NCBI GenBank assembly: GCA_031555315.1
Contig: JAVBUO010000003.1
Span: 62,001 to 126,000, forward strand
Source of the DNA: JAVBJV01 sp031555315
GTDB taxonomy: Bacteria > Pseudomonadota > Alphaproteobacteria > Acetobacterales > Acetobacteraceae
Length of the DNA: 64,000 bases
Direction: 5' to 3'
The number at the start of each line of letters is the position of its first letter. The stretch's first letter is position 1. The notes beneath the pieces were generated by a model. The model ran no database searches, had not been told where the DNA came from, and saw only the letters and a program-made list of their open reading frames with translations. This document shows positions 43,256 to 52,502 of this stretch, piece after piece. Both the position numbers and the translations under genes were made by a program.

Positions 43256-45379
43256 ATGGCGTCATCTCAGACGGGTCATCGCTGGAGTGTGCATTTCCGC
43301 CGCCAGCTGTTGGGTTGGAAACGCCCGGACATTCCGCCCGCCATCGCCGTGCGCAACAGTCTGGCCATCGTCCTGCCGCTGGTCGCCGGCGCCGTGTCGG
43401 GCCATCTGTCCATCGGCAGTCTGGCGGCGAGCGGCGCGCTGAACATCGCCCTGGCCGACCGGCCCGGCCCTTATCGCCAGCGGCTGGAGCACATGCTGCT
43501 GGCCACGCTGGGCGTGACACTGTCCGCCTTCACCGGTTTTCTGCTGGGCGGGTCTACGCCACTGCTGGTGGTGGCGATCGCTGTCTGGGCGTTCTGCTGC
43601 GCGATGCTCGTCTGTCTGGGACAGGTGGCGACGCGGGTGGGTTTGTCCGCCATGCTGGTGCTGATCATCACCTCGGCCCACCCTCCCCCTTTCTGGCAGG
43701 CGGTCGGCGCCGGCGTGTCGTTCCTGGCTGGCAGTCTGCTGGCCACACTGTTCGCCATCGCCGCCTGGCCGCTGCAAACATACCGGCCGGAGCGTCACGC
43801 CATCGCGACTGTATACCGGCAACTGTCCGACATGGCGCGCCGCGTTCCGCCGGCCGACGACGCCTCGATCCCGGTGATTGCCGCGCTGACCGAAACGCAG
43901 AACCTGCTGCTGGGCCGCCATCATGCCGGCGGCCGCGCGATGGAGGCGTTTCTGGTCCTGATCCAGCTTGCCGCGCATATGCGGCTGGAACTGTTCGCGC
44001 TGACCAGCCTGCACGACAAGCTCGAGTCCACGGCGGCGCAAACCGCCCTGCGCCAGGCTCTGCGCCAGGCCGCGGTGGTGCTGCGCGGCATCGCGCTGGC
44101 CCTGCATCAGGCGCGCCGCTCGGCCGGCGCCGAGGACGCCCTGCCCGCCTTCGAAGCCGCGCTGGAACGTTTCGAACAGGCGGCACGCACCTGCACCGAT
44201 ACGACCATGGCGCAGATCGCGCTGGCGCAGATCCGCGCGCTGGCCGGACAGATCCGCGCCGCCACGCGCAACTCCAGTTTCGCCAGCCCACAGGGCGAAG
44301 AGCGCGCCGCGTTGCTGGAACAGCAGCTCCCCCCCGCGTTACAGTCCGAAAACCCGCGCGCCATCCTGCGCGCCAATCTGTCGTGGTCGTCGGTTGCGTT
44401 CCGTCATGCCGTCCGCTGCACCATCTGCCTGGTACTGGCCGAACTGGTCACCCGCCTGATCGGCCTGCCGCAGGGATACTGGGTCGCGATGACCACGGCG
44501 ATCGTGCTGAAACCGGATTTCGGCCTGACTTTCAACTACGTCACCCTGCGTATGCTGGGCACGCTGCTGGGGCTGGGGCTGGCCACCGCGCTGATCCATC
44601 TGGTGTCGGGACATATCGCAATGCAGATCGCGTTGATCGGTATTTCCTATTTCCTGTTTCGCCTTCTGGTGTCGGTTCATTATGGAATTGCCGTCGTTTT
44701 CATGACCGTCATCATCGTCACCATGCTGTCGCTGAGCGGTTATCCGCCCGGCGAGGTAATGGTCGATCGCGGTCTGAACACAATGTCCGGCTGCGCGCTG
44801 GCGGCGCTGGCCTATGCGCTGTGGCCCAGTTGGGAACGCGGACGTGAACATGTGATGCTCGCCCGTCTGCTGGACGCGCACGGCGCGTATCTGCGGGCCG
44901 TTCTAGCCGGTGACGGCAATGCGATCGAGGCAACCCGCCGGCACTGCCATGCCTGCCGCACCAATGCGCTGGCGTCGCTTGAGCGGTTGCGCAGCGAACC
45001 GCGAAGTCTCAGCTACAGCCAGCGCGCCGAAGCGGTTCTGATCAACGCCGCGCGGTTCGTGCGCGCCGCCCTGTTGCTGGAAGCCGTCCTGCGTATCCGC
45101 GATCGTTCGTCGGACACGCATCCCCCCGACCTGCTTGCGCTGGCCGACGCGACGGCCGGCGGCCTGTGCACGCTGGCCGACAGTCTGCGCCGGCAGCAGG
45201 CGCCGCCGCCCCTGCCCGACCTGCGCCGCGCGTATCAGGCGTTTATCGAGGCGCATCCTCCCTCGCCCCGCCCGGTCGATACCCTGTCGCCGCTATTTCT
45301 CGACACACTGGACCGCATGATCAACTGCGTGAACATGCTGGCGCGGATTCTGGCGGATGTACCGCAGCAGCGGCGTTAG
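43256..45379 (+). CDS. FUSC-family membrane transporter (aromatic-acid-exporter type)
   Basis: A 707-residue protein in two similar halves. Each has a block of about six membrane helices (residues about 35–170 and 385–520) followed by a cytoplasmic helical domain. GYWVAMTTAIVLKPDFGLTF in the second block is the FUSC signature shared with AaeB and YccS. Relatives export aromatic carboxylates or related weak acids, usually with a membrane fusion partner that is absent here. ATG 43256, after GGAAAG, was chosen; the frame is open to 43136 but that overlaps the terminator hairpin. Substrate unknown. Confidence 0.87.
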   Translation: MASSQTGHRWSVHFRRQLLGWKRPDIPPAIAVRNSLAIVLPLVAGAVSGHLSIGSLAASGALNIALADRPGPYRQRLEHMLLATLGVTLSAFTGFLLGGSTPLLVVAIAVWAFCCAMLVCLGQVATRVGLSAMLVLIITSAHPPPFWQAVGAGVSFLAGSLLATLFAIAAWPLQTYRPERHAIATVYRQLSDMARRVPPADDASIPVIAALTETQNLLLGRHHAGGRAMEAFLVLIQLAAHMRLELFALTSLHDKLESTAAQTALRQALRQAAVVLRGIALALHQARRSAGAEDALPAFEAALERFEQAARTCTDTTMAQIALAQIRALAGQIRAATRNSSFASPQGEERAALLEQQLPPALQSENPRAILRANLSWSSVAFRHAVRCTICLVLAELVTRLIGLPQGYWVAMTTAIVLKPDFGLTFNYVTLRMLGTLLGLGLATALIHLVSGHIAMQIALIGISYFLFRLLVSVHYGIAVVFMTVIIVTMLSLSGYPPGEVMVDRGLNTMSGCALAALAYALWPSWERGREHVMLARLLDAHGAYLRAVLAGDGNAIEATRRHCHACRTNALASLERLRSEPRSLSYSQRAEAVLINAARFVRAALLLEAVLRIRDRSSDTHPPDLLALADATAGGLCTLADSLRRQQAPPPLPDLRRAYQAFIEAHPPSPRPVDTLSPLFLDTLDRMINCVNMLARILADVPQQRR

Positions 45380-45549
45380 GAGATTCTGAACTTGTCTAAA
45401 ATAATCTTTGGTATAGGACAGTCATTCGCCGGTTTATCTAATGTCCAAAATCCGCATAACTCTTTAAAAAATGCGATTTATCCACTGATAACTTGCAGAC
45501 TGAATTTTCGTGCGTACAAACTGACTGGACAGAGTCTTCGGGGGAAGTG

Positions 45550-46128
45550 ATGGCAGAAATCTGGATGGACTGGGGCGGGTTCGCCTATGCCATCGCTGCT
45601 TTATGGGCTTTTTTCGAAGGCGAGACTTTCGTCCTGGTTGCCGCCGCGCTGGGCCGCACCCAGGGGCTGGTCAACCCGTGGGTGCTCATGCTGTCCGTCT
45701 GGCTGGGATCGTTCCTCGGCGACCAGTTGTGGTTCGCGCTGGGCCGGCGGTTCGGTATGCGCGTGGTGCAGCGTTTTCCTTCGGGGGAAAAGCGGCTCGG
45801 CACGGCGCTGCGCATGATCGAAAAATACGGCACGCTGTTCATCCTGAGCTTCCGGCTGATCTACGGCATCCGCAACATCGCCTCGGTCGCCTGCGGGCTG
45901 AGCAACATTCCGCGCCTGAAATTCGCCATTCTGAATTTCATCGCCGCCGGCATCTGGGCTGCCAGTTTTGTCGCCGCCGGTTGGTTCGTGGGCGAGGCGA
46001 TCGCCAAACACGGGTTCTTCCTGGTCGGCGGTATCCTGTTGGGGTTGATTGCAGCGTTCTTCGTGGGCCGCGCCATCTGGCAGCGCTGCCGTGCGGCGCC
46101 GGTGTCTGATACCGCCATCGGGAACTGA
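45550..46128 (+). CDS. DedA-family membrane protein
   Basis: A 192-residue DedA/SNARE-associated membrane protein. FFEGETFVLVAAALG replaces the usual E-x-P motif region near residue 20, GDQLWFALGRRFG (about 63–75) and RLIYGIRNIASVACGLSNIP (about 108–127) are the conserved re-entrant and Arg-containing segments, and three more helices follow. DedA proteins act in envelope lipid homeostasis, including undecaprenyl phosphate and phospholipid flipping. ATG 45550 follows GGGGAAGTG. A small membrane-protein gene starts 6 bases after its stop, likely in the same transcript. Confidence 0.88.
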   Translation: MAEIWMDWGGFAYAIAALWAFFEGETFVLVAAALGRTQGLVNPWVLMLSVWLGSFLGDQLWFALGRRFGMRVVQRFPSGEKRLGTALRMIEKYGTLFILSFRLIYGIRNIASVACGLSNIPRLKFAILNFIAAGIWAASFVAAGWFVGEAIAKHGFFLVGGILLGLIAAFFVGRAIWQRCRAAPVSDTAIGN

Positions 46129-46134
46129 GCGCCG

Positions 46135-46443
46135 GTGAAAACGGTTCCCGCCGCAATGCTCGCCGGCGCCTGCGCAGGTGCATTGCTGGCCGCAATCCTG
46201 GTGCTGCCGGGCGTGCTGCACGGCGGGCAGATCCCGGCAATCGCGGCGCTGGGGGCAGGGGTTGCCTGTTACGTGCTGGCCCGCAGGCTGGACCCGGCAC
46301 CGGACGATACGGAAAGTTGCTGTGCATCGCGCGCGCCGGTGCAGACGTTCCTGTTCCTCAGCCCGCGCATCTGGACGCTGGTGTTCATCGTGCTGGCCGT
46401 ACTGCTGAGCGCCGAAGCGCCGCGCTGGAGCGCACTGTTCTGA
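46135..46443 (+). CDS. Small hypothetical membrane protein
   Basis: A 102-residue protein starting at GTG 46135, 6 bases after the DedA-like stop. Three hydrophobic stretches are visible (about 5–25, 33–48 and 78–95), separated by a charged loop with ESCCASRAP, a vicinal cysteine pair. I do not recognise a family. Position implies co-expression with the DedA-like protein. Coding bias looks like that of its neighbours. Confidence 0.6.
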   Translation: MKTVPAAMLAGACAGALLAAILVLPGVLHGGQIPAIAALGAGVACYVLARRLDPAPDDTESCCASRAPVQTFLFLSPRIWTLVFIVLAVLLSAEAPRWSALF

Positions 46444-46473
46444 CGGCGGGCGGAGTCCGGGGCAGGGTGGTTT

Positions 46474-46821
46474 TCAACGACCCGGCAGAAAGATGAACAG
46501 CACAGCCGCGATCAGGCACGCCATCGCGGCCAGATAGTTCCAGCGCAGTTCCTCGCCCAGGTACAGCACGCTGAACACCGCGAACACCGCCAGCGTGATC
46601 ACTTCCTGCATCACCTTCAACTGCTGGCCAGTATACATGCCGTAACCGATCCGGTTGGCCGGCACCGCCAGCCAGTATTCGAAGAACGCGATCCCCCACG
46701 AGACGATCACCGCCAGCCATAACGGCCAGGTCGGGTGCTTCAGATGACCGTACCAGGCGAAGGTCATCATCACGTTCGATGCGACCAGCAGCAACGGGGT
46801 CCAGAGATGGGCTGTGTTCAT
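46474..46821 (-). CDS. DUF486 family (DMT superfamily) membrane protein
   Basis: A 115-residue protein with four predicted helices. The DUF486 pattern is clear: SNVMMTFAWYGHLK near residue 15, IVSWGIAFFEYWLAVPANRIGYG ends helix 2, and QLKVMQEVITLAVFAVFS follows with the final helix to LPGR. The family belongs to the drug/metabolite transporter superfamily in its half-size form and probably dimerises. Function is unknown. It ends the minus-strand unit that begins with the AmpG gene, with only 4 bases to the L,D-transpeptidase gene. Confidence 0.88.
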   Translation of the reverse strand: MNTAHLWTPLLLVASNVMMTFAWYGHLKHPTWPLWLAVIVSWGIAFFEYWLAVPANRIGYGMYTGQQLKVMQEVITLAVFAVFSVLYLGEELRWNYLAAMACLIAAVLFIFLPGR

Positions 46822-46825
46822 GATG

Positions 46826-47296
46826 TCAGAACGAGATCTCGATCGGAACAGAACTGGTGATCAGGGTGCGGATGGTTTCCAGGTCGGCATTGCTCACCGC
46901 GATGCAGCCGGCCGTCCAGTTCACACCCAGAAAATGCATCGCACCGGCGAACGTGCTGCCGCCGGTGCCGTGAATACCGATCGCACCGCCCGTGCGCCCG
47001 GCCGCGACATCCGTAGCGTTCGGGTAGTCGATCGGCATGAACCAGCGCCACTGCTGTGATTGGCGTGCCGGCGACAACGTATAACGCCCGATCGGTGTCG
47101 CCCGGTCACCCTCGCGCTGCTTGGCGGCGACGAAACTGCCGAACGCGGCGTGAAACGACGCAATCTGTGTTGTGCCGTTCCACAGGATCAGGCGGTTCCG
47201 CGTGCGGTTGGCTTCCACATGCGTCACTCCGGCTTCAGCCCGCATGACAGGCAGCAGCAGCGCAGCGCACAGCAACAGGGCAGGGGAGAGTCTCAT
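46826..47296 (-). CDS. L,D-transpeptidase (YkuD domain)
   Basis: A 156-residue exported protein with a signal (MRLSPALLLCAALLLPVMRAEA) and a YkuD domain: NRLILWNG strand near 34, DRATPIGRYTLSP (64–76), GAIGIHGTG with His109 and NWTAGCIAVSN with Cys131, the catalytic pair. Such enzymes form 3-3 peptidoglycan links or attach proteins to the wall. It is small for the family because no extra binding domain is attached. ATG 47296 overlaps the AmpG-like gene's stop by 4 bases, tying wall crosslinking to wall recycling. Confidence 0.92.
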   Translation of the reverse strand: MRLSPALLLCAALLLPVMRAEAGVTHVEANRTRNRLILWNGTTQIASFHAAFGSFVAAKQREGDRATPIGRYTLSPARQSQQWRWFMPIDYPNATDVAAGRTGGAIGIHGTGGSTFAGAMHFLGVNWTAGCIAVSNADLETIRTLITSSVPIEISF

Positions 47297-48549
47297 TCGC
47301 GGGGCTTCCTTGTGTCCTGCGGTGGAAAGCGGCGCAGCAGATACAGCATGATGCCCATGGCGGGCAGGGCGGCCAGAATGGTCATTGTATAAAATGCCGT
47401 CCAGCCCATCGCCGCCGCCATGACGCCCGACGCACCGCCCACCGTGCGCAGCGCCACCGCCGCCAGCGACGACAGCAGCGCATACTGCGTGGCCGTGAAT
47501 GCCACCGATGTCAGACCGGACAGATAGGCGATGAACGCTGCATCAGCCATGCCATCGGTGAACGCCTCGATCATCGCCTGCGCCATCAGCACGCTGTAAT
47601 CGCCGCGTGACCAGATCAGCACCACATACATGATGTTCGACAGCATCTGCCCCAGACCGGTCAGCACCAGCGCGCGCCCCACACCGATCCGCACGACCAG
47701 GTAGCCGCCCGCCAGCGCGCCCATCAGCGTCGCCCACATGCTGACCGGTCCGTTGGCCAGCGCGATCGCCGCGCGGTCGTAGCCGAGCATGTTGTAGAGC
47801 GGCACCGCCATCACCCCGGCCAATGCCTCGCCCAGCCGGTAGAGCAGCACGAAGGCCAGGATCGCCCCGGCACCGGGGCGGGTCAGAAATTCCAGCAACG
47901 GTCCCAGCACCGCGGTTTCGAATCCGCCGGCCGGCTTGCCGCTCTGCGGAACAGGCGCGACTTCCGGTTCCGCCGCGAACAGCGTGGGGATCAGCCCGAT
48001 CCCCATCAGCACCGCCATCACCGTCAGCACCAGCGACCAGTCGCCGCCCGCCGCGCTGACCAGCGCCACCGCGCCGGCGCCCGAGATCAGCACCGCCATG
48101 CGATAGCCCCATACGTAACACGGCATCGCCGCGCCCTGTTCGCGCGGCGCGAAGATCTCGATGCGCCATGCATCGATCACGATGTCCTGGGTGGCCGACA
48201 GGAACGCCAGCGTCGCCGCCGCCGCCATCGTGCCCCACAGATTGTGCACCGGACTGGAAAACGCCAGCAGCAAGCCGGCCACCACCAGCAGCGGCTGCAC
48301 CACGAACAGCCAGCCGCGCCGCCGCCCGAACCGCGCCATACCGAACGGCGCGCGCAGATGGTCGAGCGCCGGCGCCCACAGGAATTTCAGCGTATAGGCA
48401 AAACCGATGCTGGCCGTGGCGCCGATCACCTCCAGCGACAGACCGCTTTCCGTCAGCCACTGGCGCAGCGTGAAACCGGTCAGCGCCAGCGGCAGACCCG
48501 CCGCAAAGCCGAACGCGAACATGATCGCCAGGCGGCGGTCGAGCCTCAT
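47293..48549 (-). CDS. ampG: AmpG-type muropeptide permease (MFS)
   Basis: A 418-residue 12-helix MFS protein. The start FGFAAGLPLALTGFTLRQWLTESG and the following IGFAYTLKFLWAPALDHLRAP are characteristic of AmpG, as is SATQDIVIDAWRIEI in helix 4 (QDI-x-x-D-A). AmpG imports anhydro-muropeptides released during wall turnover. The adjoining L,D-transpeptidase supports a cell-wall role. At 418 residues it is shorter than enterobacterial AmpG (491), which has two extra helices. The stop overlaps the next gene's start (ATGA). Confidence 0.88.
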   Translation of the reverse strand: MRLDRRLAIMFAFGFAAGLPLALTGFTLRQWLTESGLSLEVIGATASIGFAYTLKFLWAPALDHLRAPFGMARFGRRRGWLFVVQPLLVVAGLLLAFSSPVHNLWGTMAAAATLAFLSATQDIVIDAWRIEIFAPREQGAAMPCYVWGYRMAVLISGAGAVALVSAAGGDWSLVLTVMAVLMGIGLIPTLFAAEPEVAPVPQSGKPAGGFETAVLGPLLEFLTRPGAGAILAFVLLYRLGEALAGVMAVPLYNMLGYDRAAIALANGPVSMWATLMGALAGGYLVVRIGVGRALVLTGLGQMLSNIMYVVLIWSRGDYSVLMAQAMIEAFTDGMADAAFIAYLSGLTSVAFTATQYALLSSLAAVALRTVGGASGVMAAAMGWTAFYTMTILAALPAMGIMLYLLRRFPPQDTRKPRE

Positions 48550-48556
48550 CTATCGG

Positions 48557-49207
48557 TTACCGCTGCAACTGTTCACCCAGATTACGCAGGCGGTCGAACA
48601 TCTCCATCATGTCGCCGCCGGTCCAAGACGTGCCCGGCCGGGGGGTGCTGTCGGCGATCTGCCCCAGCGCGCGCTCCAGCGCCTTGGACGTCTGGTCCAG
48701 ATCCAGCGCCACCGCCTCGGTCGGGCCCTGCGTGGGGAAGGGGCCGGTGGCGCGGATACGGATCAGCACCGTGTTCGCCGCCGCCAGTTGCGCCCCCGCC
48801 GCAACCGCCTGATCGGCGCGCGGCGCGCAGACCACCGCGCGGCCTTCCAGCCCGCAGGGAAATTCCATCATCGGGTTGCCGTCGAAGCGGACCTGCGCCG
48901 TGGCGGTCAGCGCCATCAGGCCGCGCATCGCCGTTTCCACCGTCAGGTTGCGCACCGCCAGCGCGGGAACCAACTGGCTGTGACGGTTCAACACCTCGAG
49001 CCGCAGGCCACCCACGCCGTTCTGCGGTTCCTCGATCCACAGACGGTGCTGCAGCGTGCAGGTTTTGCGGTCGGTCATCGGGTCGGAAAAGCAGGACAAT
49101 TGCCACGAACCGATGTCGTCGGTCTGCCGCTGGACGGGCACCACCCGGGGTTGCGCGTGCGCGGCCAGAAAAGGCGCCAGTAACAAGGCAAATATGAATA
49201 TACGCAT
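48557..49207 (-). CDS. Hypothetical exported protein
   Basis: A 216-residue protein with a Sec signal (MRIFIFALLLAPFLAAHA). The mature N terminus SWQLSCFSDPMTDRKTCTLQ, with two cysteines, has a faint resemblance to IalB-type domains (WxxxC...C), and FPCGLEGRAVVCAP adds another cysteine pair near the middle. I do not assign a family. It probably folds in the periplasm with disulfides. The start is 7 bases beyond the AmpG-like start, so it heads the unit with ampG, and it is divergent from the dipeptidase gene. Confidence 0.65.
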   Translation of the reverse strand: MRIFIFALLLAPFLAAHAQPRVVPVQRQTDDIGSWQLSCFSDPMTDRKTCTLQHRLWIEEPQNGVGGLRLEVLNRHSQLVPALAVRNLTVETAMRGLMALTATAQVRFDGNPMMEFPCGLEGRAVVCAPRADQAVAAGAQLAAANTVLIRIRATGPFPTQGPTEAVALDLDQTSKALERALGQIADSTPRPGTSWTGGDMMEMFDRLRNLGEQLQR

Positions 49208-49340
49208 ACCGATCTCTTATCACAGAAATAATTGCGAAGTCAGATGGAACATGCGCCGCTTCGCAGCGCGAGAGATCCCAACCGTCCGGATCATAAATGC
49301 CGCGGCGCGAAACCGCCACAGTCCGGACTGGACGGACGAT

Positions 49341-50405
49341 ATGCGCATGGTGGATGCTGTTCCGATGAACGATACATCCACCCAAATCTATGCCGCGGCC
49401 GCGCTGCACCACTCTTTGTTCACCCTCGACACACATGTCGATTTCCCATGGCCGAACCCGCAACCGCCGTCGCAAGACACCAACCGCTGTGTGGATTTCG
49501 CCAAGATGCGGGCCGGCGGCGTGTCGGCCACCGTTTTCGTCGCCTATGTGCAGCAGGGTCCGCACAACGCGGCGGGCCACGCCGCGGCCGGCGCGCAGGT
49601 CGAGGCGATGCTGCGCACCATCCATGCCTTCGCGGCCGGCGCCACCGCCATTCCGGCCAGAGTCGCGGCAACCGTCGCCGAGCTCGATGCCAACCACAAG
49701 GCGGGTGTGCTGTCGCTGGTGCCGGCGGTCGAGAACGGTTACGGCATGGGCGAGGATCTGTCGCGGCTGGCGCTGTGGCGCAGTCTGGGCGCGCGTTATC
49801 TGACCATCACCCATAACGGCCACAACCTGCTGGCCGATGCGGCAATTCCGCTGCCTGCGCTGGGCGACGGCGAAATCCTGCATGGCGGGCTGTCCGATCT
49901 GGGCGTCGCCGCGATCGACGAGCTGAACCGGCTGGGCATGCTGGTCGACGTCTCGCATGCCTCGAAGCAAAGCATGCTGCAGGCAGCCGAAATCTCGCGC
50001 ACGCCTGTCGTCGCCACGCATTCGTGCATGCGCAGCCTGTGCAATCATCCGCGCAATCTCGACGACGCGCAACTCGACGTGATCCGCGATGTCGGCGGCG
50101 TGGTGCAGGTGACCAGCGTGCCGGGCTTCCTGAAACAGGGCGCGCAGGTCGAAGATGTCGACGTGGCGATCTTCGTCGATCACATCGATTACGCGGTGCG
50201 ACGCATCGGCATCGAACACGTCGGCATCGGTTCGGACTTCGACGGCGGCGGACACGTGCAGGGCTGGATGAGCACCGCCGACAGCCCGGCGATCACCGCA
50301 GAACTGTTAAAGCGCGGCTACGATCGCGACGCCATCACCGCGATCTGGGGCGGCAATTTCCTGCGGGTGATGAAACAGGCCGAAGAAAAAGCCGAAGTTC
50401 GCTAA
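49341..50405 (+). CDS. Membrane-dipeptidase-like M19 metallopeptidase
   Basis: A 354-residue M19 peptidase. All metal ligands are visible: His32 and Asp34 in LDTHVDFP, the bridging Glu131 in VPAVENGYG, His206 in VDVSHAS and His227 in VATHSCMR, with GIGSDFDGG near the C terminus. Bacterial members cleave dipeptides, often including D-residues, in the cytoplasm. No signal peptide is present. ATGs at 49341, 49347 and 49365 are all in frame; I took the first, and a leader hairpin (GCGCCGCTTCGCAGCGC, about 49251–49267) lies upstream. A bidirectional terminator follows the stop. Confidence 0.9.
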   Translation: MRMVDAVPMNDTSTQIYAAAALHHSLFTLDTHVDFPWPNPQPPSQDTNRCVDFAKMRAGGVSATVFVAYVQQGPHNAAGHAAAGAQVEAMLRTIHAFAAGATAIPARVAATVAELDANHKAGVLSLVPAVENGYGMGEDLSRLALWRSLGARYLTITHNGHNLLADAAIPLPALGDGEILHGGLSDLGVAAIDELNRLGMLVDVSHASKQSMLQAAEISRTPVVATHSCMRSLCNHPRNLDDAQLDVIRDVGGVVQVTSVPGFLKQGAQVEDVDVAIFVDHIDYAVRRIGIEHVGIGSDFDGGGHVQGWMSTADSPAITAELLKRGYDRDAITAIWGGNFLRVMKQAEEKAEVR

Positions 50406-50413
50406 AGACGATA

Positions 50414-50446
50414 CGAAAAAGCCCTCCGGACCGGAGGGCTTTTTCG
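50414..50446. terminator. Bidirectional Rho-independent terminator
   Basis: CGAAAAAGCCCTCCGG (50414–50429) is the exact complement of CCGGAGGGCTTTTTCG (50431–50446). Runs of A and T on both sides allow it to end both the dipeptidase (plus) and the TRAP DctM gene (minus), whose TGA is directly adjacent at 50447–50449. Confidence 0.92.
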
Positions 50447-51910
50447 TCAGTTGAATTCCAGCGGCGGCGGGACGCTTTCGTCGATCGGGATGTCGATCGT
50501 CACCGAACCAGGATCCACCGTTTCGTGACGGTCCAGCCCCACGAACACCAGTTCGGGGAACAGCAGGACGATCGCCACCATAATCAGCTGGATCACCACG
50601 AACGGAATCGCACCGCGATAAATCTGCCCGGTGGTCACACGCGCGGTCAGCTTGCCGGTAACCTTGTCGATATAATCGGTCACCGGCGCCACGCTGCGCA
50701 GGAAAAACAGCGCGAAACCGAATGGCGGGTGCATGAAGCTGGTCTGCATGTTGACCGCCAGCATCACGCCGAACCAGATCAGATCGATCCCCATCTTGTC
50801 GGCCACGGGTCCGAGCAGCGGAATGATGATGAACGCCAGCTCGAAGAAGTCGAGGAAGAACGCCAGGAAGAAGGTCAGCAGGTTCACCACGATCAGGAAA
50901 CCCACCTTGCCGCCTGGCATGCTGGTCAACAGATGTTCGACCCACAGATCGCCGTTCACCGCCCGGAAGGTCAAGGTAAACACCGTCGAGCCGATCAGGA
51001 TGAACATCACGAAGCACGACAGTTTCGCGGTGCTGTCCACCGCCTGTTTCAGCATGGTGAGCGACAGACGCCCGCGCAGCAGCGCCAGCACCAGCGCCCC
51101 CGCCGCACCCATCGCACCGCCTTCGGTCGGGGTGGCGATGCCCCAGAACACGGTGCCCAGCACCAGGAATATCAGCACCAGCGGCGGGATCATCGTGGTG
51201 ATCACGCGCCACAGCAGATGCCAGCCGCGCAGGGTGCGCGCCTCGGGCGGCAGACTGGGCACGCTGTCGGGGCGCACGATCGAATTGAAGAAGATCCAGA
51301 TGGCGTACAGCACCACCAGCGTCAGGCCCGGGATGAACGCGCCCGCGTACATGTCGCCGACGCTGCGGTTCAACTGGTCGGCCAGCACGATCAGCACCAG
51401 ACTGGGCGGAATGATCTGCGCCAGCGTGCCCGACGCGGCGATCACCCCCGATGCGATTTTGCGGTCATAGCCGTAGCGCAGCATGATCGGCAGACTGATC
51501 AGCCCCATCGAGATCACGCTGGCCGCCACCACGCCGGTGGTCGCCGCCAGCAACGCACCGACGAAAATCACCGCATAGGCAAGACCGCCGCGCACCGGGC
51601 CGAACAGCTGGCCGATGGTGTCCAGCAGATCCTCGGCCATGCCCGATCGCTCGAGGATCAGCCCCATCAGCGTGAAGAACGGCACCGCCAGCAGCACCCC
51701 GTTGTTCATGATGCCGAACACGCGCTCGGGCAACGCCTGCAACAGCGCCGGCGTCAGCAGGCCCAGTTCCATACCGATCAGCGCGAACACCAGCCCGTTG
51801 GCGGCCAGCGAAAACGTGATCGGGTAGCCGCAGAGCAGAAACACCACCAGGCTGAGAAACATGATCGGCGCCATTTCGGCGCGCAGAAAGTCGACAAGCA
51901 TCATCGTCAT
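50447..51910 (-). CDS. dctM: TRAP transporter large permease (DctM type)
   Basis: A 487-residue protein with the 12-helix DctM architecture. Motifs include CGYPITFSLAANGLVFA near the start, GVLLAVPFFTLMGLILERSG, GVVAASVISMGLISLP, GVIAASGTLAQIIPPSLVLIV and FWGIATPTEGGAMGAAGAL, all standard for the family; the MHPPFGFALFFLRSVAP segment falls in a later helix. It is longer than average (about 430) because of an extended region between helices 5 and 7 and a C-terminal acidic tail. The DctQ gene lies 4 bases upstream. No DctP receptor is encoded next to the pair. Confidence 0.93.
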   Translation of the reverse strand: MTMMLVDFLRAEMAPIMFLSLVVFLLCGYPITFSLAANGLVFALIGMELGLLTPALLQALPERVFGIMNNGVLLAVPFFTLMGLILERSGMAEDLLDTIGQLFGPVRGGLAYAVIFVGALLAATTGVVAASVISMGLISLPIMLRYGYDRKIASGVIAASGTLAQIIPPSLVLIVLADQLNRSVGDMYAGAFIPGLTLVVLYAIWIFFNSIVRPDSVPSLPPEARTLRGWHLLWRVITTMIPPLVLIFLVLGTVFWGIATPTEGGAMGAAGALVLALLRGRLSLTMLKQAVDSTAKLSCFVMFILIGSTVFTLTFRAVNGDLWVEHLLTSMPGGKVGFLIVVNLLTFFLAFFLDFFELAFIIIPLLGPVADKMGIDLIWFGVMLAVNMQTSFMHPPFGFALFFLRSVAPVTDYIDKVTGKLTARVTTGQIYRGAIPFVVIQLIMVAIVLLFPELVFVGLDRHETVDPGSVTIDIPIDESVPPPLEFN

Positions 51911-51914
51911 GATC

Positions 51915-52502
51915 TCAGGCCCCCTTCACGGGCGGCTCGTTGTGCGGGGTAAACAGATCGACCGCGCTCGGCCCGGTCTTGTCGGGGGCGGGATCGGGGC
52001 CGGCGCCCATCAGAAAGGCGATGCGCTTGACGATTTCAGACACGCCCTGCAACGCCAGCAACGCGAAGCCGGCCGGCACCAGAATTTTGGCCGGCCAGCG
52101 CACCAGCCCGCCGGCGTCGGACGACATTTCCCAGCGCAGCAGGCTGTCCATGAACATCGGCCACGCCAGATACCCGATCAGCACCGCCATCGGCAGCAGG
52201 AAGAACAACCCGCCGAGAATGTCGATCCAGGTGCGCGTGCGCTTCGAGAAACGGCTGGTGACGATGTCGATGCGGATATGTTCGTTGTTCAGCAGCGTAT
52301 AGCCCGCGCACAGCAGGAACACCGCGCCGAACAGGTACCACTGCAGCTCCAGCCAGGCGTTCGAGCTGGTGGAAAACAGATGCCGCACCACCGCGTTCGC
52401 CGCGCTGACGAGGGCCGCCAGCAGAATCATCCACATCACGGTTCTACCGACGAAGCGATTCAGACCGTCGATACCCCGGCACAGGACCAGCAAAAGCCGC
52501 AT
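51915..52502 (-). CDS. dctQ: TRAP transporter small permease (DctQ type)
   Basis: A 195-residue protein with four helices. NAVVRHLFSTSSNAWLELQW (near 36–55) and LLNNEHIRIDIVTSRFS (about 71–87) are the DctQ signatures. It pairs with the 12-helix DctM encoded 4 bases downstream. A hydrophilic C-terminal tail of about 30 residues is present. ATG 52502 has GGGAG upstream; the frame is open further but that text lacks a membrane-protein start. With no receptor gene adjacent, the ligand of this TRAP system is unknown. Confidence 0.9.
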   Translation of the reverse strand: MRLLLVLCRGIDGLNRFVGRTVMWMILLAALVSAANAVVRHLFSTSSNAWLELQWYLFGAVFLLCAGYTLLNNEHIRIDIVTSRFSKRTRTWIDILGGLFFLLPMAVLIGYLAWPMFMDSLLRWEMSSDAGGLVRWPAKILVPAGFALLALQGVSEIVKRIAFLMGAGPDPAPDKTGPSAVDLFTPHNEPPVKGA

